This document shows, piece after piece, positions 32,075 through 32,578 of a DNA stretch of 32,578 nucleotides (positions within the stretch are counted from its first letter, which is position 1; every line of letters begins with the position of its first letter). This DNA is from JAAYCI01 sp047972265 (GTDB lineage: Bacteria > Bacillota > Clostridia > Oscillospirales > Ruminococcaceae). The notes beneath the pieces were generated by a model that saw only the letters and a list, made by a program, of their open reading frames with translations, was not told the origin of the DNA and did not search any database. Position numbers and translations under genes: made by a program. The DNA lies in contig JBKEAM010000061.1 in the NCBI GenBank assembly GCA_047972265.1, forward strand, positions 1 through 32,578, in the 5' to 3' direction.

Positions 32075-32578
32075 ATGTCGTTTGGTTCTCAAACCAGATT
32101 GCTACGTATTTTTAGAGAAGTTGTCTTTGGAGATATGCGCCAAGCTATCCCCTTTCCTTCTTCACCAAAACCGGATTTCTCGACGGAAATCTCTGCTTTT
32201 GTGCCCTTGCCGCGCAGTATACCTGAAGATCAGGGTGTTGCAAGCAAGCTGTTAAATTCTTTTTACAACGATATTTCTGCTATTCCAAGCGCAAATGTGC
32301 ACTCGATAATGGCAATCCGCAACGGCAAAGTTATTTCTGAAGGCTATTTTTCCCCTTATCGCAAAGGTGTTTGGCATGTAACACACAGCTTATGCAAGTC
32401 CTTTACCGGCACTGCCGTTGGCATTGCTGTTTCGGAAGGGCTTTTGGGGCTGGATGCCGAAGTGGTTCGTTACTTCCCCGAGCATAATTCTCTGCTTACC
32501 CCAAAACGAATAAAGGCCATCACAGTTCGGCAACTTTTAAATATGTCTGGCGGGGTTGGCTTAAACGAATTTACCCAT
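32075..32578 (+). CDS. Beta-lactamase-fold serine hydrolase, cut by window edge
   Basis: The first 168 codons are present and the frame runs off the window. The segment WHVTHSLCKSFTGTAVGIAV has the S-x-x-K catalytic pair of class C beta-lactamase/DD-peptidase-like enzymes (S105, K108). GLLGLDAEVVRYFPE and ITVRQLLNMSGGVG follow, as in the Beta-lactamase (PF00144) family. No signal peptide or membrane helix precedes the domain, so it is probably cytoplasmic and acts as an esterase or peptidase rather than a periplasmic beta-lactamase. AAGGTGG about ten bases before the ATG supports the start. It begins 37 bases after glmS and could share its transcript. Confidence 0.88.
   Translation, partial: MSFGSQTRLLRIFREVVFGDMRQAIPFPSSPKPDFSTEISAFVPLPRSIPEDQGVASKLLNSFYNDISAIPSANVHSIMAIRNGKVISEGYFSPYRKGVWHVTHSLCKSFTGTAVGIAVSEGLLGLDAEVVRYFPEHNSLLTPKRIKAITVRQLLNMSGGVGLNEFTH

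Overview
The window comes from a low-to-medium GC Gram-positive anaerobe, most likely a Clostridia member of the Ruminococcaceae/Oscillospiraceae type. Three things point there. The first is the housekeeping order phoH-ybeY-dgkA-era-recO-mutS2. The second is the mltG plus U32 hydroxylase pair and a glmS ribozyme ahead of glmS. The third is a set of Clostridia-type families: DUF5685, DUF2156, a DnaJ-like protein with a cysteine tail, and a Pr6Pr-like membrane protein. Genes use strong Shine-Dalgarno sites and often TTG or GTG starts. No tRNA, rRNA, CRISPR array, transposase or phage gene was seen.

Layout. 1-5690 (minus): a tightly packed operon phoH > ybeY > dgkA > era > recO > mutS2, with mutS2 cut by the window edge. 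5884-6102 (plus): a small four-cysteine protein, followed by a bidirectional terminator. 6160-14031 (minus): pcrA > DUF2156 > GNAT > DJ-1/PfpI > mltG > U32 tRNA hydroxylase. 14270-14878 (plus): a HAD hydrolase, then a bidirectional terminator. 14989-19105 (minus): metK > recD2 > comFC. 19405-22512 (plus): a 1035-residue membrane protein with a very long disordered tail. 22652-24971 (plus): a MerR-regulated ABC exporter operon. 25030-27608 (minus): lysA > rmuC, from a clear sigma-A promoter. 27808-29826 (plus): DUF5685, a J-like/TPR protein and a membrane protein. 29881-32037 (plus): glmS with its self-cleaving ribozyme. 32075-end (plus): a beta-lactamase-fold serine hydrolase, cut by the edge.

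Functions. The minus-strand blocks cover DNA repair and recombination (MutS2, RecO, PcrA, RecD2, RmuC, ComFC), rRNA and tRNA maturation (YbeY, Era, TrhP-like), and envelope synthesis (DgkA, MltG, LysA). GlmS on the plus strand supplies glucosamine-6-phosphate for peptidoglycan and is controlled by product-induced RNA cleavage. The ABC exporter and its MerR activator look like an autoregulated efflux module.

Most notable points. Three genes are interrupted although their downstream parts are intact: an in-frame TAA in pcrA, and +1 shifts in comFC and in the ABC permease. The phoH N-terminus seems to begin at an ATA codon behind a good Shine-Dalgarno site. These either reflect sequence errors or are real lesions or recoding. 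Other leads are a short T-x-S-F motif repeated 11 times in the disordered tail of the 1035-residue protein, and squalene/phytoene-synthase-like aspartate motifs in the DUF5685 protein. I see no convincing new defence or mobile system.
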